The notes beneath the pieces were generated by a model. It did not search any database, had not been told where the DNA came from, and saw only the letters and a list, made by a program, of their open reading frames with translations. Below, in pieces: positions 43,251 to 52,062 of a stretch of 64,000 nucleotides of DNA. The stretch spans positions 1 through 64,000 of the forward strand of contig DATKRG010000203.1 of the NCBI GenBank assembly GCA_035532275.1. Reading direction: 5' to 3'. Numbering within the stretch: the first letter of the stretch is position 1; each line of letters starts with the position of its first letter. Both the position numbers and the translations under genes were made by a program. This DNA is from UBA9676 sp035532275 (GTDB lineage: Bacteria > Actinomycetota > Actinomycetes > Streptosporangiales > Streptosporangiaceae).

Positions 43251-44016
43251 CAGCTACTTCACCGAACTCCTGGAACCTCTGGACCTGGCCGGTGCCGTGG
43301 TGACCTTCGACGCCCTCCATACGGTACGGGCGAACCTGAACTGGCTGGCAGGCGAGAAGAAAGGCCACTACATCGCCGTGGTGAAGAAGAACCAGCCCAG
43401 CCTGCATGCGCAGATCAAGAACCTGCCCTGGCGGCAGATCCCGGCCGCTGCCCCCCAGCGCGACCGCGGCCACGGCCGCGAGGAACACCGCACGCTCAAA
43501 GCCGCCACCATCGCCGCCGGGCTCTGCTTCCCGTATGCCATGCAGGCCCTCCGCGTCACCCGCCGGATCCGGCCCCTTCCTGGTGGGAAATGGCGGACCG
43601 TCACCACCTACGCGGTCACCAGCCTGACCGTCGGCCAGGCCACTCCCGCCCAGCTCGCCGGATGGATACGCGGCCACTGGCGCATCGAAGCCCTGCACCA
43701 CATCCATTCTCCAGGGGTCCCCAGCCTGTCGCATGACGTAGCGCCAGATGCCCGGCGGAGAGCTTTGGCAGCATGCCCCGATGGGTGTAGTGCTCGTTGT
43801 CGCTGCTAGTCACAGGCTCGGCCCGTGCGGACGCGCCACGTATGCAACACCTCAGCCGCTAACGGCGACTTGTTGATCATGTCTCAACCTGGACAAACCA
43901 GGGAAACATCCGATTCATCCCGATCCGGACCCCTGGAGAAGCTCCGCGACGTTACCTACGGCGAAGACGCATCCCAGACCCGGACCGGCAACGGACCCCA
44001 GGTCATGGCCACGCTC
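43240..44016 (+). pseudogene. ISAs1-family transposase, interrupted remnant
   Basis: A partial DDE transposase of the ISAs1 type: NETSYFTELLEPLDLAGAVV then TFDALHTVRANLNWLAG, HYIAVVKKNQPSLH, and ARGHWRIEALHHI-like end (RGHWRIEALHHI) at 43704. The next residues of the family (RDVTYGEDASQTRTGNGPQV) occur at about 43945-44016, after a 237-bp insertion carrying terminal inverted repeats. The N-terminal half is missing, replaced by the helicase scrap. It cannot be active. Confidence 0.82.
43706..43942. mobile_element. Small non-autonomous element (MITE-like) inside the ISAs1 remnant
   Basis: A 14-bp perfect inverted repeat, TTCTCCAGGGGTCC (43707-43720) and GGACCCCTGGAGAA (43927-43940), bounds a segment without coding sequence. 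It is flanked by TCC at 43703-43705 and 43943-43945, consistent with a 3-bp target duplication. Excising the segment plus one TCC restores the transposase codons for HHIRDVTYGEDAS. The size and structure fit a MITE; its parent element is not in this window. Confidence 0.7.
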
Positions 44017-44134
44017 ATATGCCGGGGCACTGGGGTCCGGGGTGCCGGTCTCATGCGAAGCGCCACCCAGACTCGGCTGGTTCGCATATGGCTTGATCCT
44101 GGTCAGCTTGCCAAGCCCGATGCCCGGCGGGCCA

Positions 44135-45484
44135 TCACAGCGGAGCAGTGGCGATGTTGTTGAGATGTGATTGAGTCTCCCTGAGCGTGGGCAAGCCGCC
44201 GGACACGGAGATGTAACGCTGCCCGGCAATGAGCAGCTCCTCGGCAGGGAACCGGGTGATGACCTCGCAGCCTTCAGCGGTGACAACCACCTCCTCCTCG
44301 ATGCGGGCCGCTGACCAGCCGTCGCTGCCAGGCCAGTAAGTCTCGAGAGCGAATACCATGCCTTGTTCCAGCACCTCGGGATGGTCGAATGACGTCAGTT
44401 TGCTGAAGATCGGCCGCTCCCAGATCGACAGCCCGACGCCGTGCCCGTACTGCAGCCCGAAAGCAGCTTCCTCATTGGGAAAGCCAAATTCGGTCGCGTC
44501 GGGCCATTGTGCGCAGATGTCCGCTGTGGTGGCACCTGGCCGTACCAGCGCCAAAGCCCGGTCCATGTACTCACGGGCCCGGTTATATGCATCGCGCTGT
44601 GCTATTGACGCACTGCCGACCGCGAAAGTTCGGTAATAGCAAGTGCGATATCCATTATAGCTGTGCAGGATGTCGAAGAAAGCAGGATCACCCGGTCGTA
44701 TAAGCCTGTCGCTGTACACATGCGGATGTGGTGAGCATCGTTCCCCGGAGATAGCGTTGACGCCCTCCACGTGCTCCGATCCGAGGTCGTAGAGCGTCTT
44801 GCTGACCAGGCCTACGCATTCGTTCTCACGGACACCAGGCCGGAGGAATGCGTACAGGGAGTCGTAGGCTGCATCGACCATCGCTGCGGCGCTCGTCAGC
44901 AACGAAATCTCATCCTGGGTCTTGAGCCGCCGGGCCTCAAGGAATACCTGCTGTCCGTCGACAACAGCGATGCCGAGCCTTTGCAGGGCCAGCAGCACGG
45001 GAATCTCCACGATATCGACACCAAGTGGTTCGCCGGCCAGGCCACGTGCAGCGAGCTCGACGTGTACCTTGCTGGCGACATCCTCGGCACGGCCCGAAGC
45101 CGGATTAATCGCGCCGCGCAGGGTGGACAGGCCCGCGCGTGAGCGGCTCGCCGCGGACTGGCCGTCCCGGGACTGATCACCATGCTGATCACCCAGCCAT
45201 GGGCAATAGAGTTCATGATGGCGTGCCGCAGAGCCAAAGTCCCATACGATCGGGAGGCAGCCTCGCATTAGCAGGGCAAATCGAGTCATCTTGTCCATGC
45301 CCCAAGTGCCGATGTGCGTGGCTGTCATATACCGGATGTTATGGAAGTCGAAAGTAAGCAGCGCACCGAGGTCAGAGCGCTCCAGCTCGGCTTGCAGCCT
45401 GGACAGCCGCTCTTCGCGAAGCCGCTGGAAGTCGACGCGCTGCTCCCAGTCGACGGCGTTGGTACCATACGTATGAGTTCCCAA
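44135..45484 (-). CDS. M24-family (Xaa-Pro peptidase/creatinase-like) protein
   Basis: A 449-aa pita-bread-fold protein with the N-terminal creatinase domain (LGALLTFDFHNIRYMTATHIG) and C-terminal M24 domain. In the metal-ligand motif it reads FFDILHSYNGYRTCYYRTF: the first Asp is kept but the second is Cys. The later YGHGVGLSIWERP His and the Glu residues in ALETYWPG and RIEEEVVV are present. A partial ligand set suggests a creatinase- or DddP-like lyase/hydrolase rather than a classic aminopeptidase. The TTG at 45484 follows AAGGGATAG; no better start fits. A promoter with a palindrome lies about 435 bp upstream. Confidence 0.87.
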   Translation of the reverse strand: MGTHTYGTNAVDWEQRVDFQRLREERLSRLQAELERSDLGALLTFDFHNIRYMTATHIGTWGMDKMTRFALLMRGCLPIVWDFGSAARHHELYCPWLGDQHGDQSRDGQSAASRSRAGLSTLRGAINPASGRAEDVASKVHVELAARGLAGEPLGVDIVEIPVLLALQRLGIAVVDGQQVFLEARRLKTQDEISLLTSAAAMVDAAYDSLYAFLRPGVRENECVGLVSKTLYDLGSEHVEGVNAISGERCSPHPHVYSDRLIRPGDPAFFDILHSYNGYRTCYYRTFAVGSASIAQRDAYNRAREYMDRALALVRPGATTADICAQWPDATEFGFPNEEAAFGLQYGHGVGLSIWERPIFSKLTSFDHPEVLEQGMVFALETYWPGSDGWSAARIEEEVVVTAEGCEVITRFPAEELLIAGQRYISVSGGLPTLRETQSHLNNIATAPL

Positions 45485-45919
45485 CCTACTATCCCTTCGG
45501 TCGCGGGCGGATTTAGGGACATTCCTTCTGATCTTCTAGCGGCCTCTGCAATCCCGCCCGTGCCCCGGCCCGACGATAGGATGGTGCCGAAATCTGGTGC
45601 ATGTGGTGTTGTCCGGCGCGTCATTATGAGCTAGATATGCCTCGATACCCGGGCCAGGACGCATCTAAAGCCCCCGTGAGGTGATCGTGATCCGCGCGGG
45701 GCTTTCGAATGCTGTTACGGCAACGATGCCGCCTGGTCTTGTGAGATCCAACGGATGGGAGCAAGTCCCCGCCTGTCTCAGCACACCAGGCCTGACCCGG
45801 GATGGCCGGGATGGTGGGTGCCGAGCCGCCACTCAGCCCGACGTAGGTGGCGGCAACAGCGCGTTCGACCGGCTCGCAACCGGGACTGACCAGGCGCCTT
45901 GCCGCTCCGCATGGCTGCC
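45485..45919. other. Long leader region upstream of the M24 gene
   Basis: No supported gene in about 430 bp between the promoter at 45920-45948 and the M24 start. Short open frames on both strands lack ribosome sites and recognisable sequence. If the promoter is correct, this is a long 5' leader of the M24 transcript; I could not identify a riboswitch fold in it. Confidence 0.4.
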
Positions 45920-45948
45920 ATGTTAAGCTCTGCTGCAGAGAGTGTCAA
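45920..45948 (-). promoter_or_regulatory. Sigma70-like promoter facing the M24 gene
   Basis: On the minus strand a perfect -35 TTGACA (45948-45943), a 17-bp spacer and -10 TAACAT (45925-45920) read toward the M24 gene. The spacer carries a perfect palindrome (separate entry), so the promoter is likely repressed by a dimeric regulator. Confidence 0.72.
45928..45940. promoter_or_regulatory. CTCTGC-N-GCAGAG operator
   Basis: CTCTGC T GCAGAG is a perfect 6+1+6 palindrome lying between the -35 and -10 of the M24 promoter. The same half-site follows another TTGAC motif upstream of the XRE-cupin gene (47024-47029), and a near copy (CTCTGCGGCAGG) is at 47232-47243 upstream of the transporter operon. 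The neighbouring XRE-cupin regulator is the obvious candidate binder. Confidence 0.6.
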
Positions 45949-46037
45949 TCACTACTTCACATGGCTGGCTCCATGGCCTCGCCCTCGTGAGTGCAGGCGG
46001 GGCCGGTGACAGGCGGATGCTGTCACCGGCCCGGAGC

Positions 46038-46883
46038 CTAGATGAGTCCGGGCAGGTGATTGGAGTCAGGGTCGACCGGTGTGGTGAGCCGCGTGTCGCC
46101 CTTGCGCGCCACGACCAGCCAGATCGCCACGCATGATTCTCTGTACGGATTGACGAGGCGGTGAGGTGTCGTGGCGTCGAAATGCAGAGAATCCCCAGGG
46201 CCGAGTTTGTAAATATCGAATCCGACCTGGACATCGATGTGGCCGCTGATAATGTGCGCATACTCTCGGCCGCCGTGCCGCATCAGTCTATCTTCCGGGC
46301 AGGAGGAGCTGCCCGGCGAATAGGTGACATGAAGAAAATCAACAAACGGATCATCTTCGTGAGTCAGGCGCTGCCAGGTGACACCGGACAAATGAATAGT
46401 CGGCCGTCCCGCCACCCTCTGCAAAGGGTGGCTGACACGTGGCCAAGTCTTCCGTATGGACGGTTCCCACAGAACGTCGAGGCTTAGGGTCTCCTCAGGG
46501 GCAGCGACAGTGTCCCAGCCGGCGGTCGCGTCCGCTGAGTCCTTGATGGCTAGGTCACCGGAGTCGGGGCTCATGACCTCGTCAAGCGAGAGACCGAGTT
46601 CGTTGACAAGGGAATACAGCGTCCCGACGGAAGGACTGGCTTTGCCGGTCTCCACCTGAGAGACGAAGCTCGGAGACACGCCGATGTTGCGCGCAACCTC
46701 CCGAAGAGATACCCCCCGGGCCATGCGCGCCTTGCGCAGGCGTGACCCAACCTGATCCAGGCTCTGCTGGAGCTCGGCGTCATTTAGGCGAGTAGCGTCG
46801 CCAAGTTTGCCGTGGCTGATGGGTCTGCCCTTATGGGTGTCCGACTCCCCGTAACTAACACTTCCCGCACCAGATCGCGCCAT
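46038..46883 (-). CDS. XRE-family regulator with C-terminal cupin domain
   Basis: A 281-aa regulator. The helix-turn-helix lies at about residues 45-100 (RLRKARMARGVSLREVARNIG, VSPSFVSQVETGKASPSV), and the C-terminal cupin_2 domain has HGGREYAHIISGHIDVQVGFDIYKLGPGDSLHFDATTPHRLVN. This architecture is used by regulators of small-molecule catabolism (PuuR-like), with the cupin binding the effector. The start is set at ATG 46883, with GGAGG ten bases upstream; ATG 46904 lacks a site. It lies between the M24 gene and the divergent transporter operon and may control both, since its candidate palindrome occurs on both sides. Confidence 0.88.
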   Translation of the reverse strand: MARSGAGSVSYGESDTHKGRPISHGKLGDATRLNDAELQQSLDQVGSRLRKARMARGVSLREVARNIGVSPSFVSQVETGKASPSVGTLYSLVNELGLSLDEVMSPDSGDLAIKDSADATAGWDTVAAPEETLSLDVLWEPSIRKTWPRVSHPLQRVAGRPTIHLSGVTWQRLTHEDDPFVDFLHVTYSPGSSSCPEDRLMRHGGREYAHIISGHIDVQVGFDIYKLGPGDSLHFDATTPHRLVNPYRESCVAIWLVVARKGDTRLTTPVDPDSNHLPGLI

Positions 46884-46940
46884 GTTCTGGGATCCTCCGT
46901 CCATTATGCCATCGCTACAATCTCGGTGCGTTCAAATCGG

Positions 46941-46984
46941 CCGGCTGGTGGGCCCAGGCGCGCCGGCTGGTGGGCCCAGGCGCG
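46941..46984. repeat. 22-bp tandem repeat upstream of the XRE-cupin gene
   Basis: CCGGCTGGTGGGCCCAGGCGCG is present as two identical 22-bp units (46941-46962 and 46963-46984), followed by a degenerate third start (CCGACTGGCCCG). Each unit contains GGGCCC. It sits about 60-100 bp upstream of the regulator start, within its probable promoter region. Confidence 0.85.
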
Positions 46985-47793
46985 CCGACTGGCCCGACAT
47001 TGGGCGTGAACTAGTACCGAACAGCAGAGCGTCAAGTCACAGCATACGTGACCGCGACGCTACGGCCTAATGCGGGCTCGTCTCCGTCCCGCTGCCGCTA
47101 CGCCTGCAGTGAAGGCCGTCTCCGTGGGTCTGGTGCCTGTCAGCCTTCAACGCTAAGCCGCCCGGCGCGTTCCACCCCTGGATGCCGACCCCTGTACTGG
47201 GCATAGGCTCAGCAGGATCAGGCTCGCCTGGCTCTGCGGCAGGTGCGTGCGAGTGCCCGATCCAGTGCCTGACCGGCTGGCTCAGGCACCGCGAGCGGAA
47301 GGCGTGCCGCCCCCCTAGAGCAAGGGCCTGCCGTCAGCGTGTGCCCATGGGTTGGGTCGTGTGTTAATCGTTACTTGACACAGCATCTGAGGTACGCCAG
47401 GCTGTTAACCAGGCCGACACCCCGGCTACTGGAGCACCGCGGCGCTGACTCGAAGGCGAGGTCGGTGAATGCGAGCCGCAATAGCACGACGTGACCACTC
47501 AGTGGTGCTGGATCACACCTCGATCTTGGCTCGCTGTGCGATGGAGATGTCCTGGCAGACAGCCATGGACGCCAACCGCTGGCCGACCGCGTCATGCCAT
47601 CAGCCGATCTGCCAGCCGCTGTGTCTTGCGCATAAAGGGCGCTGTCACATGAACGTGCGCGGCAGCCCCTCGGCCGACTGACCCGCATACAAAAGCAGGC
47701 CTATTTCATTCGCCGTACCTACTTGTACACGTCAAGGCTCAGCGGCAGCTCACTGCCTACGCCGCAACCCATCACGAAACTATGGAGGTGCAA
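46985..47793. other. Long intergenic region before the transporter operon
   Basis: About 800 bp without a supported gene. It contains a TTGACG with an adjacent CTCTGC half-site facing the XRE-cupin gene (47024-47035), a near palindrome CTCTGCGGCAGG at 47232-47243, and an isolated TTGACA at 47374-47379 whose -10 is not convincing. Small open frames in it have no ribosome sites or recognisable products. Confidence 0.45.
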
Positions 47794-49080
47794 GTGATCA
47801 ACCATCGCTTCCGCGCGCGCGCGAAAAGACGCTTTTATATTATACCGATCATCGGCCTGCTGGCGGCACCGCTTGTCACGGCCGCATGCGCGGTGTCGCC
47901 GGGAGGTGCGTCCGCTGGCGGTTCCTCATCGTGCGACGTCCCCTACAATGCCGCAGTCCTCAACCCTCGCCCGATTCCTGCGAGTCTTGATCCGGCTACC
48001 GCTCAGCCGCCAATCAACACGATGACTATCCGGGCGTCCGATCTGGGTGGCCCGCCAGGAATCAAGCCGGCCTGGGTGAGCACATACAGGCTAACCCCAA
48101 GCGAAGTAAAGAGAATTTGCGCCAAGCATCTCACGGCGGCATTCCTGGACTGGAGCGGCGTGCCGTACAACCTGGCGATCGAGTCTGCGGTGAAGCGTGT
48201 CTTCGGTGCCCTGGGAATCAAGCTGCTTCGGATCACCAACTACAACTTCAATCCCACCGCAAGTCTTGCTGGCGATCTGGCTTCGGTCATGACGCTGAAC
48301 CCAAACATTATTCTCACCGGTGGGACAGTCAGCCCCGAGCAGCTAGCCTCGATCATGGAACCAGCCGTTAAGAAGCACATCATTATCGCGACCGTATCGC
48401 TCGGTGCCACCGGCTGGGGCATAGGGCTGGGGAAGCCTATGGTTGCTCTCATTACCTACGATTTCAAGTATCTCGGGATCCAGTTGGCTGACGCGGTTCA
48501 CAAGGCGTACCCGAATGGCGCCACCCTTGGATACATCCACTGGATCACCGACTCGCGCGCGATTCACCTGCGTGAAACGGGCTTCCTTGACGAGCTGAAG
48601 AAGTATCCCAACATCCACGTGATAGCAAATGGCGGCCCAGCCAACGCTCTGTCACCTAATTCAGGGTTCAGCGACCCGACCGCCGGTTCCTCCGAGGCAT
48701 ATGCCGTCGCGTTCCTGAAAGCGCACCCGACCGTGAACCTGCTGTTCGCGCCGTGGGAAGACCCGCCGGGAGTGGGCGAGATAGCGGCGATCAAGAGTCT
48801 CCACCTGCAGAATAAGGTGGGCCTGGTCACGATGGACCTCGGGGAGGCCGGCGCACAATCGCTCTCGCATGGCGGTGTCATCAAGATCGAGGCCGATAGC
48901 TCCTCGTACGACTACGGCGTCGGTATGGCGATCGCCTCTGCAGCAGCTTCTATTGGCGTCCGGGTACCACCACTGGGAATAGTCAACACATGGGTGGTCA
49001 CTCCCTCGAATGTCTTGGCTTCCTGGAACTATGGTCACGGTCCTGACGTCAAGTGCGCACCGGCCGACTGCGGTGGATGA
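47794..49080 (+). CDS. ABC transporter substrate-binding lipoprotein (sugar type)
   Basis: A 428-aa extracytoplasmic binding protein. A basic N-terminus and hydrophobic segment (YIIPIIGLLAAPLVTAAC) end in lipobox LVTAAC, followed by a type-1 periplasmic-binding fold (ALGIKLLRITNYNFNPTASL, NIILTGGTVSPEQLA, VNLLFAPWEDPPGVGEIAAIK). The GTG at 47794 has GGAGG five bases upstream; an ATG at 47782 covers that site. It heads the transporter operon. Codons such as ATA and TTT-rich stretches are commoner here than elsewhere in the window, hinting at transfer. The ligand is probably a sugar, polyol or related compound. Confidence 0.87.
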   Translation: MINHRFRARAKRRFYIIPIIGLLAAPLVTAACAVSPGGASAGGSSSCDVPYNAAVLNPRPIPASLDPATAQPPINTMTIRASDLGGPPGIKPAWVSTYRLTPSEVKRICAKHLTAAFLDWSGVPYNLAIESAVKRVFGALGIKLLRITNYNFNPTASLAGDLASVMTLNPNIILTGGTVSPEQLASIMEPAVKKHIIIATVSLGATGWGIGLGKPMVALITYDFKYLGIQLADAVHKAYPNGATLGYIHWITDSRAIHLRETGFLDELKKYPNIHVIANGGPANALSPNSGFSDPTAGSSEAYAVAFLKAHPTVNLLFAPWEDPPGVGEIAAIKSLHLQNKVGLVTMDLGEAGAQSLSHGGVIKIEADSSSYDYGVGMAIASAAASIGVRVPPLGIVNTWVVTPSNVLASWNYGHGPDVKCAPADCGG

Positions 49081-49219
49081 AACAGATGCCGAAGCACAGG
49101 CCGTCGGCGTAGTGACAGCGATCGGGGCATGGAAATGGTGGAGTGGGCTGAAATCAGCCAATGCGACGCGTCCGCTATGCATGCTCCGTCCCGCGAGACA
49201 CCGATAGCAGAAGAGTGGG

Positions 49220-49247
49220 GCGGCCGTCCGCGCAGGCGGACGGCCGC
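49220..49247 (+). terminator. 12-bp perfect hairpin between binding protein and ATPase genes
   Basis: GCGGCCGTCCGC (49220-49231) and GCGGACGGCCGC (49236-49247) form a perfect 12-bp GC-only stem with loop GCAG. It lies in the 242-bp gap between the binding-protein stop and the ATPase start. Without a U-tract it may act as a partial terminator or mRNA-stabilising structure, giving excess binding protein over transporter subunits. Confidence 0.65.
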
Positions 49248-49322
49248 CGCTCCGCAGTACCCACCGATCCAGGTCGTAACCATATCGGCCAGCACAGGCC
49301 GAAGTTAAATGTGAGGGAGCCA

Positions 49323-50888
49323 ATGAATGAGACGTCACGCTCTGCCTTCGCGCTGGAGCTAGCACATGTGAGTATGCGATTTGGCTCCAACTGGGTACTC
49401 AAGGATGTGGACTTCTCCGTAGAACGAGGCATGATCAGTGGTCTTGTCGGCCATAACGGAGCGGGCAAATCGACACTGATGAAACTGGCTCTGGGAGTTT
49501 ACCCTCCGACTGAAGGGTACGTCCGAATTGACGGCACAAGCCTTACGGCAGCGCGGCCGTCTGCGGCACGGGAACTGGGCCTCGGCATGGTGATGCAGGA
49601 ACGCAGCCTTATTCGGACGCTGACGGGCCTCGATAATCTCTACCTGGGTGCGGAGCGTGTTAGTCGGCTTGGCCTGCTGCGCCGTCGTGCGGAGGTGGCC
49701 AGCGTGCACGAGCTGTGCGAACGCCTGGGTATCTCGAACTCCTTGCTGCGGCGCAAGGTCGCCGACATGAGCGCGATCGAGCAGGAGATGATCGAGATTG
49801 CCAAGGCCATGCGGCAGGGCCATACCGTTCTGATCCTGGATGAGCCGACGGCACCGCTGGGCCGGCACGAAATCGACACCCTCTTCCGTATGCTCCGAAG
49901 CGTTGCGGCGCACGGTACCGGAATAGTGCTCATCACCCACCACCTGACCGAGGTGTTCGCCGTCTGCGACGAGGTGTCGTGCCTTCGCGAGGGGTCGATA
50001 GCCTTGTCGGCTCCCACCGGGGCGGTCAGCATGGACGGCCTGATCGGTGCAATGCTGGGCAGCCAGTCAGCGGCTGTCAAGGCTACGGGCAACGGGGGCG
50101 GCCTCAAGGGCGACGGTGGGCCACCGCGGGCGGCGAACGCGGGATTGGAACTGCGGCGAATATGTACGGCCAACAAACTGTCCGACGTGTCCTTTGCTTT
50201 GTCCCCGGGCGAGATACTTGGCATAGCTGGCCTGGCCGGAAGCGGGCGGTCGACACTCCTGCGGGTGGTCTTCGGCGAGCTTCGGCCGCAGGCGGGCGAG
50301 ATGTTGCTGAACGGGCAGCCCTATCGTCCGCGGGCGCCTGTTACAGCCATAGCTGACGGTGCGTACCTAATCCCGGAGGATCGGCGGCGAGATGGGCTAA
50401 TACTTTCCAAACCCATCATAGAGAACGTAGCCCTTTCGATTCTGAAACAATTCGCAAGGCGCGTCTTCTTGCGTATCTCCCGGGCGCGGTCCCTAACTCG
50501 GGAAATGATGGAGCGCCTCGATATTCGCGCACAGAACTATGCGCAAGTAGTGGACGAGCTGTCGGGCGGGAATCAGCAGAAGGTCGTACTGGCAAAGGCG
50601 CTTGCGTCACAGCCGCAGTTGCTGCTCCTTGACGAGCCGACGTTTGGTGTCGATGTTGGGGCAGCGAAGGAACTGCTCCGCTACCTGCGCGCGGAGGCCC
50701 GGTCGGGGAAGATGCTGCTTCTGGTGAGTTCTGACCTTCAGGAGCTGATCGATCTCTCCGACCGGATCATCGTCCTGGTGGGCGGCAAGATTACAACAGA
50801 GGTGGATCGCAGGAGCGCTGACTTCAACGAGGCAGGGCTGCTCCGTGCTATGCAGCCGAAATCGAGTGAGGCGGGGAGCCAGATATGA
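49323..50888 (+). CDS. Sugar ABC transporter ATPase with two nucleotide-binding domains
   Basis: A 521-aa duplicated ATPase of the RbsA/MglA/XylG type. Domain 1 has Walker A GHNGAGKST near residue 46, a degenerate signature around MSAIEQEMIEIAKAM and Walker B ILDEPTAPLG. Domain 2 has GLAGSGRST, signature LSGGNQQKVVLAKAL near 420 and Walker B LLDEPTFGVD. The ATG at 49323 has GAGGGAG upstream, and the stop overlaps the permease start. It energises import of the ligand captured by the upstream lipoprotein. Confidence 0.93.
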   Translation: MNETSRSAFALELAHVSMRFGSNWVLKDVDFSVERGMISGLVGHNGAGKSTLMKLALGVYPPTEGYVRIDGTSLTAARPSAARELGLGMVMQERSLIRTLTGLDNLYLGAERVSRLGLLRRRAEVASVHELCERLGISNSLLRRKVADMSAIEQEMIEIAKAMRQGHTVLILDEPTAPLGRHEIDTLFRMLRSVAAHGTGIVLITHHLTEVFAVCDEVSCLREGSIALSAPTGAVSMDGLIGAMLGSQSAAVKATGNGGGLKGDGGPPRAANAGLELRRICTANKLSDVSFALSPGEILGIAGLAGSGRSTLLRVVFGELRPQAGEMLLNGQPYRPRAPVTAIADGAYLIPEDRRRDGLILSKPIIENVALSILKQFARRVFLRISRARSLTREMMERLDIRAQNYAQVVDELSGGNQQKVVLAKALASQPQLLLLDEPTFGVDVGAAKELLRYLRAEARSGKMLLLVSSDLQELIDLSDRIIVLVGGKITTEVDRRSADFNEAGLLRAMQPKSSEAGSQI

Positions 50889-51937
50889 AGATCGCGGCCG
50901 GGACAGGCGAAGAGCAGGCCGACTTGACGGCTGCGCCTGGGTGGTCCGGCATATCGGTATCACGTGAGCATCTTGCCAACCGGGCCAGGGCCATTACCGC
51001 AGATGCCATCAGGGGCGAAAACTCAGGGCTCCTGATGCTGATAATGGCACTTATTGTTGCCATATTCGCGATCGTCTTGCGTGAGACCTCGTTCCTTGGC
51101 GTCAGCAACATGGTGTCCATAGTGGGGACAACGACGTCGATCACTGTGATGGCAGTGGCTACGGTCTTCGTCCTCTGCTGCGGTGAGATCGATCTGTCGT
51201 TCGCTGCCGTCGTCGCCGTGTCTGGCTACATTGCGGCTCTGCTGATAGGTCACGGTATCGTCCTGGCCTCGGTCGCGGCGCTGCTGTTCGGCGCAGCAGT
51301 GGGGTGGATAAACGGGATGGTAACTATGAAGTTCCGCATTCCGTCCTTTGTGGTTACGCTCGGAAGCATGGGCATCCTGCAGGGAGTGGCCGCCGGAATG
51401 ACTGGAAGCGCAACGCTCACTGTTTCGGACCAGACCTTCCTGAACTTTTATGGTCAGGGAAATATCGGTCCCATCCCAATTCTAATGGCATGGTCGTTGG
51501 CGGCAGTAATCGTTGGCGGTGTGATACTTAACTATACGTCGGTCGGAAGGCACGTGCTGGCAACCGGCGCCAATGTCGACGCAGCACGTTATTCTGGGAT
51601 CAGGACAGGGCGGGTCAAAGTTGGGGTGCTTACGGCGAGCGGGGTAGCCGGAGCGCTGGCAGGCTTGCTCTATGTCGGTCAGTACACTGCGGCGACATAT
51701 TCGCTCGGCTCGACCGACCTGCTCACCGTACTGGCGGCAGTCATCATTGGCGGTACTGCGCTGACGGGTGGCAAGGGAAGTGTAGTGGGGGCGCTGATAG
51801 GATCGTTCCTTCTCGGCCTTTTGAATAATGCGCTTGTAATCATCGGCCTGGCAGCGCCAGGTGTGCTGATCGCGCGTGGGGCAATCATCGTATTCGCAGT
51901 CATTCTGAGTTCCCGCGGCAGCCGGCGGCGACGCTAA
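50885..51937 (+). CDS. Sugar ABC transporter permease (RbsC-like)
   Basis: A 350-aa integral membrane permease with eight to ten hydrophobic segments (LLMLIMALIVAIFAIVL near 55, ITVMAVATVFVLCCGEIDLS near 90, LLTVLAAVIIGGTALTGGKGSVVGAL near 280). CGEIDLSFAAV and IIGGTALTGGKGSV are hallmark segments of the BPD_transp_2 family. The ATG overlaps the ATPase stop by four bases. It completes the importer with the binding lipoprotein and duplicated ATPase. Confidence 0.92.
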   Translation: MKIAAGTGEEQADLTAAPGWSGISVSREHLANRARAITADAIRGENSGLLMLIMALIVAIFAIVLRETSFLGVSNMVSIVGTTTSITVMAVATVFVLCCGEIDLSFAAVVAVSGYIAALLIGHGIVLASVAALLFGAAVGWINGMVTMKFRIPSFVVTLGSMGILQGVAAGMTGSATLTVSDQTFLNFYGQGNIGPIPILMAWSLAAVIVGGVILNYTSVGRHVLATGANVDAARYSGIRTGRVKVGVLTASGVAGALAGLLYVGQYTAATYSLGSTDLLTVLAAVIIGGTALTGGKGSVVGALIGSFLLGLLNNALVIIGLAAPGVLIARGAIIVFAVILSSRGSRRRR

Positions 51938-52062
51938 GGGATTCTGGTATGAGGGCGGCCGAAGATGCACTGGAGACAGCCGCAGTGGCACGGCACGTTG
52001 GCGGCAAGCTGGCTATGTAGTTGCGTACCGAGAAGGTCGGCACGCCGACTCGGAGGAGGCGA

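Noticed and set aside
45466..45475. CATACGTATG, matching the core of the LacI operator at 1049-1060
   Set aside because: It lies inside the first codons of the M24 gene, lacks the outer G and C of the 12-bp palindrome and is 44 kb from the regulator; a 10-bp match can occur by chance.
45681..45926. A possible 81-aa plus-strand gene
   Set aside because: No convincing ribosome site or family; it overlaps the promoter region of the M24 gene.
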